From Saprospiraceae bacterium (GTDB taxonomy: Bacteria > Bacteroidota > Bacteroidia > Chitinophagales > Saprospiraceae), in NCBI GenBank assembly GCA_947441325.1, contig CANETR010000102.1:1-7006 (forward strand): DNA of 7,006 bases, written 5' to 3'. Under the pieces are notes generated by a model. It saw nothing but the letters and a program-made list of their open reading frames with translations. It was not told where the DNA came from and searched no databases. Positions within the stretch are counted from its first letter, which is position 1; the number at the start of each line of letters is the position of its first letter. The position numbers and the translations under genes were made by a program. This document shows positions 5,900 to 7,006 of the stretch, piece after piece.

Positions 5900-6751
5900 A
5901 TGCTACGCAAATTTTCTTTACTAACGGCCTTTTTGCTAACTGTATTGTATGTACAGGCACAGGGTTTCAAATTTGGTGTTCATGTAGACCCGATGATCTC
6001 CCTGATGGCGAGTAATGACAAAAAGAATGTTGCACCTAATGGAGCCAATATGGCTTTTGGGTTTGGTGTAGAAATGGAATATTATTTCTCTGATGGAGAA
6101 AACTATGCCTTTACCTTTGGGGGTAACTTTGCCCTTAACAAAGGGGGTAAACTCAATTATGAAGATGGTGGTAAAATTTTCATGAGAAGCGAATTGGACA
6201 ACGAGATGTACATCAACAATCGTACAAATATATCTGCTAATGTATCACAAACTCCAGGTACAGAATTACCATTGGTTGCGGGTACTAATGTTCGTTACAA
6301 CATCAACTATATTGAGGTACCTTTCGGATTAAAGTTGCGCACAAATGAGTTAGGACAAAGTTACTTGCGTGCATTTTTTCATCTGCCTATAGTCACTGTT
6401 GGAGTTCCAGTATCAGCCCGTGGCACAGTTGATGCCCCAAGAACCACCGGCTCAGTCACACCCCCTCCGGGCTATTACACACCCGAAATTTCAAAGGGAG
6501 AAAACATTTATAAGGATATCAACTTCCTTCAGCTTTCATTGGGAACTGGTGCTGGTGTTGAGTACGCACCTAATGAAGATGGTGGCCTGCGTTTAGTTGG
6601 TGGTTTTTACTATAACTATGGTTTCATCGACACTGTTAAGAAAAATCAACTCTTTGACGATATAACAGATCCTAATGCTCCTACTTTTAAAGAAAATAAA
6701 GCACGCACAGGTTTTCACAACATCGGCCTGAGAATAGGCATTATATTCTAA
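5900..6751 (+). CDS. Outer-membrane beta-barrel protein, PorT-like
   Basis: This is a 283-residue protein with a signal peptide (MLRKFSLLTAFLLTVLYVQA, cleaved before QGFKFGVHVDP). The mature part is built of alternating amphipathic strands and polar turns typical of eight-or-more-stranded barrels of the OMP_b-brl_2/PorT-like group: MAFGFGVEMEYYFSDGENYA with AFTFGGNFAL following, then YNINYIEVPFGLKLRTN (the conserved Y-x-E-x-P strand), FLQLSLGTGAGVEYAP, LVGGFYYNYGFID and the terminal strand NIGLRIGIIF ending in Phe, as expected for BAM-dependent insertion. One long loop (about 171-204) is rich in Pro, Gly and Thr, with TPPPGYYTP. The true type IX secretion PorT/SprT is only one branch of this large group, so a secretion role is not claimed. 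It starts from an A-rich leader without a Shine-Dalgarno sequence and ends at a good terminator, so it appears to be a single-gene unit, divergent from gldB. Confidence 0.9.
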   Translation: MLRKFSLLTAFLLTVLYVQAQGFKFGVHVDPMISLMASNDKKNVAPNGANMAFGFGVEMEYYFSDGENYAFTFGGNFALNKGGKLNYEDGGKIFMRSELDNEMYINNRTNISANVSQTPGTELPLVAGTNVRYNINYIEVPFGLKLRTNELGQSYLRAFFHLPIVTVGVPVSARGTVDAPRTTGSVTPPPGYYTPEISKGENIYKDINFLQLSLGTGAGVEYAPNEDGGLRLVGGFYYNYGFIDTVKKNQLFDDITDPNAPTFKENKARTGFHNIGLRIGIIF

Positions 6752-6772
6752 AATAGTCCAATAAAATTACAG

Positions 6773-6804
6773 CCTCCTTTTCGACAAGAATTGGAGGTTT
6801 TTTT
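6773..6804 (+). terminator. Intrinsic terminator of the barrel gene
   Basis: CCTCC (6773-6777) pairs with GGAGG (6793-6797). Inside, a T-T internal loop is followed by TTC/GAA pairing around a GACAA loop, and seven T follow the stem (6798-6804). It starts 22 bp after the barrel stop codon, the expected place and strand. The plus-strand gene at 6906 is therefore likely transcribed separately. Confidence 0.85.
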
Positions 6805-6834
6805 ATGCAGTTTTGGGTTAAAATTTTCTTATAG

Positions 6835-6867
6835 TTGGCTCAATTCACAACAATTGAAATATTTTTG
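6835..6867 (+). promoter_or_regulatory. Bacteroidota-type promoter for the gene at 6906
   Basis: TTG at 6835-6837 (-33 box) and TATTTTTG at 6860-6867 (-7 box, exact TAnnTTTG) are 22 bp apart, within the 17-23 bp known for Bacteroidota housekeeping promoters. The ATG at 6906 lies 39 bp after the -7 box. It sits between a terminator and a start codon, and it is the best promoter in the window. Confidence 0.65.
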
Positions 6868-6905
6868 CGTAACTTGTAGGGCAATTATTCAAGATTTAAA
6901 TTTTT

Positions 6906-7006
6906 ATGTCAAAATACTTTTATTCAATAATTATCGCAGTTAGCACCATACTAACTGCTAATGCACAAATAATCAACGATGCGCAAAAGGCGCGTCTGTG
7001 CAATGA
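6906..7006 (+). CDS. Exported protein, partial (only the N-terminus is in the window)
   Basis: From the ATG at 6906 the open frame runs to the window edge (33 full codons). It begins with a basic residue and a hydrophobic stretch (MSKYFYSIIIAVSTILTA) and a typical signal-peptidase site NA-Q, followed by IINDAQKARLCN. The clear signal peptide, a well-placed promoter and a terminator just before it all support a real gene. The mature protein is almost wholly outside the window, so no function can be given; an envelope or secreted protein is all that can be said. There is no Shine-Dalgarno sequence, as for most genes here. Confidence 0.75.
   Translation, partial: MSKYFYSIIIAVSTILTANAQIINDAQKARLCN

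Noticed and set aside
1..7006. Mobile element, CRISPR array, tRNA/rRNA or defence system
   Set aside because: No transposase or integrase, no spaced direct repeats, no terminal inverted repeats and no RNA-gene-like sequence was seen on either strand; composition is even across the window.

Overview
The window looks like a chromosomal stretch from a Bacteroidota bacterium, perhaps of the Saprospirales/Chitinophagales type; this placement is inference from gene content. Four observations support it. The base composition is low in G+C. Shine-Dalgarno sequences are almost absent. Several intergenic octamers match TAnnTTTG, the -7 element used by the Bacteroidota housekeeping sigma factor. The proteins include Bacteroidota-typical families: a GldB-like gliding lipoprotein, a PorT-type outer-membrane barrel, and a secreted family often labelled 'asparagine synthetase B'.

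The left six-sevenths (1-5797) is read entirely on the minus strand. In transcription order, from right to left, it holds: a gldB-like lipoprotein (4706-5797); a secreted protein of the so-called asparagine synthetase B family (3296-4585); a YgjP/DUF45-type zinc metallopeptidase (2541-3248); a 298-bp gap with no gene; an overlapping pair of secreted proteins (TonB-C-like, 1691-2242, and an uncharacterised protein with YD-like strands, 793-1710); an ECF-type sigma factor (130-708); and the first 36 codons of a small protein just downstream of the sigma gene (1-108). The right end is read on the plus strand: an outer-membrane beta-barrel protein (5900-6751) with a clear terminator, then a consensus-type promoter and the first 33 codons of an exported protein (6906-7006).

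Most products are predicted to be cell-envelope or exported proteins: five of the six complete minus/plus-strand non-sigma genes carry signal peptides or a lipobox. The gldB gene and the barrel gene diverge from a 102-bp intergenic region. That region holds two face-to-face TAnnTTTG elements around an 8-bp palindrome, so the two genes may share control. The sigma factor with its small downstream partner could form a sigma/regulator pair.

I saw no mobile element, CRISPR array, tRNA, rRNA or recognisable defence or biosynthetic system. The points most worth a second look are the secreted 'asparagine synthetase B' family, which lacks the motifs of that enzyme, the overlapping secreted pair, the small partner of the sigma factor, and the gldB/barrel intergenic region.
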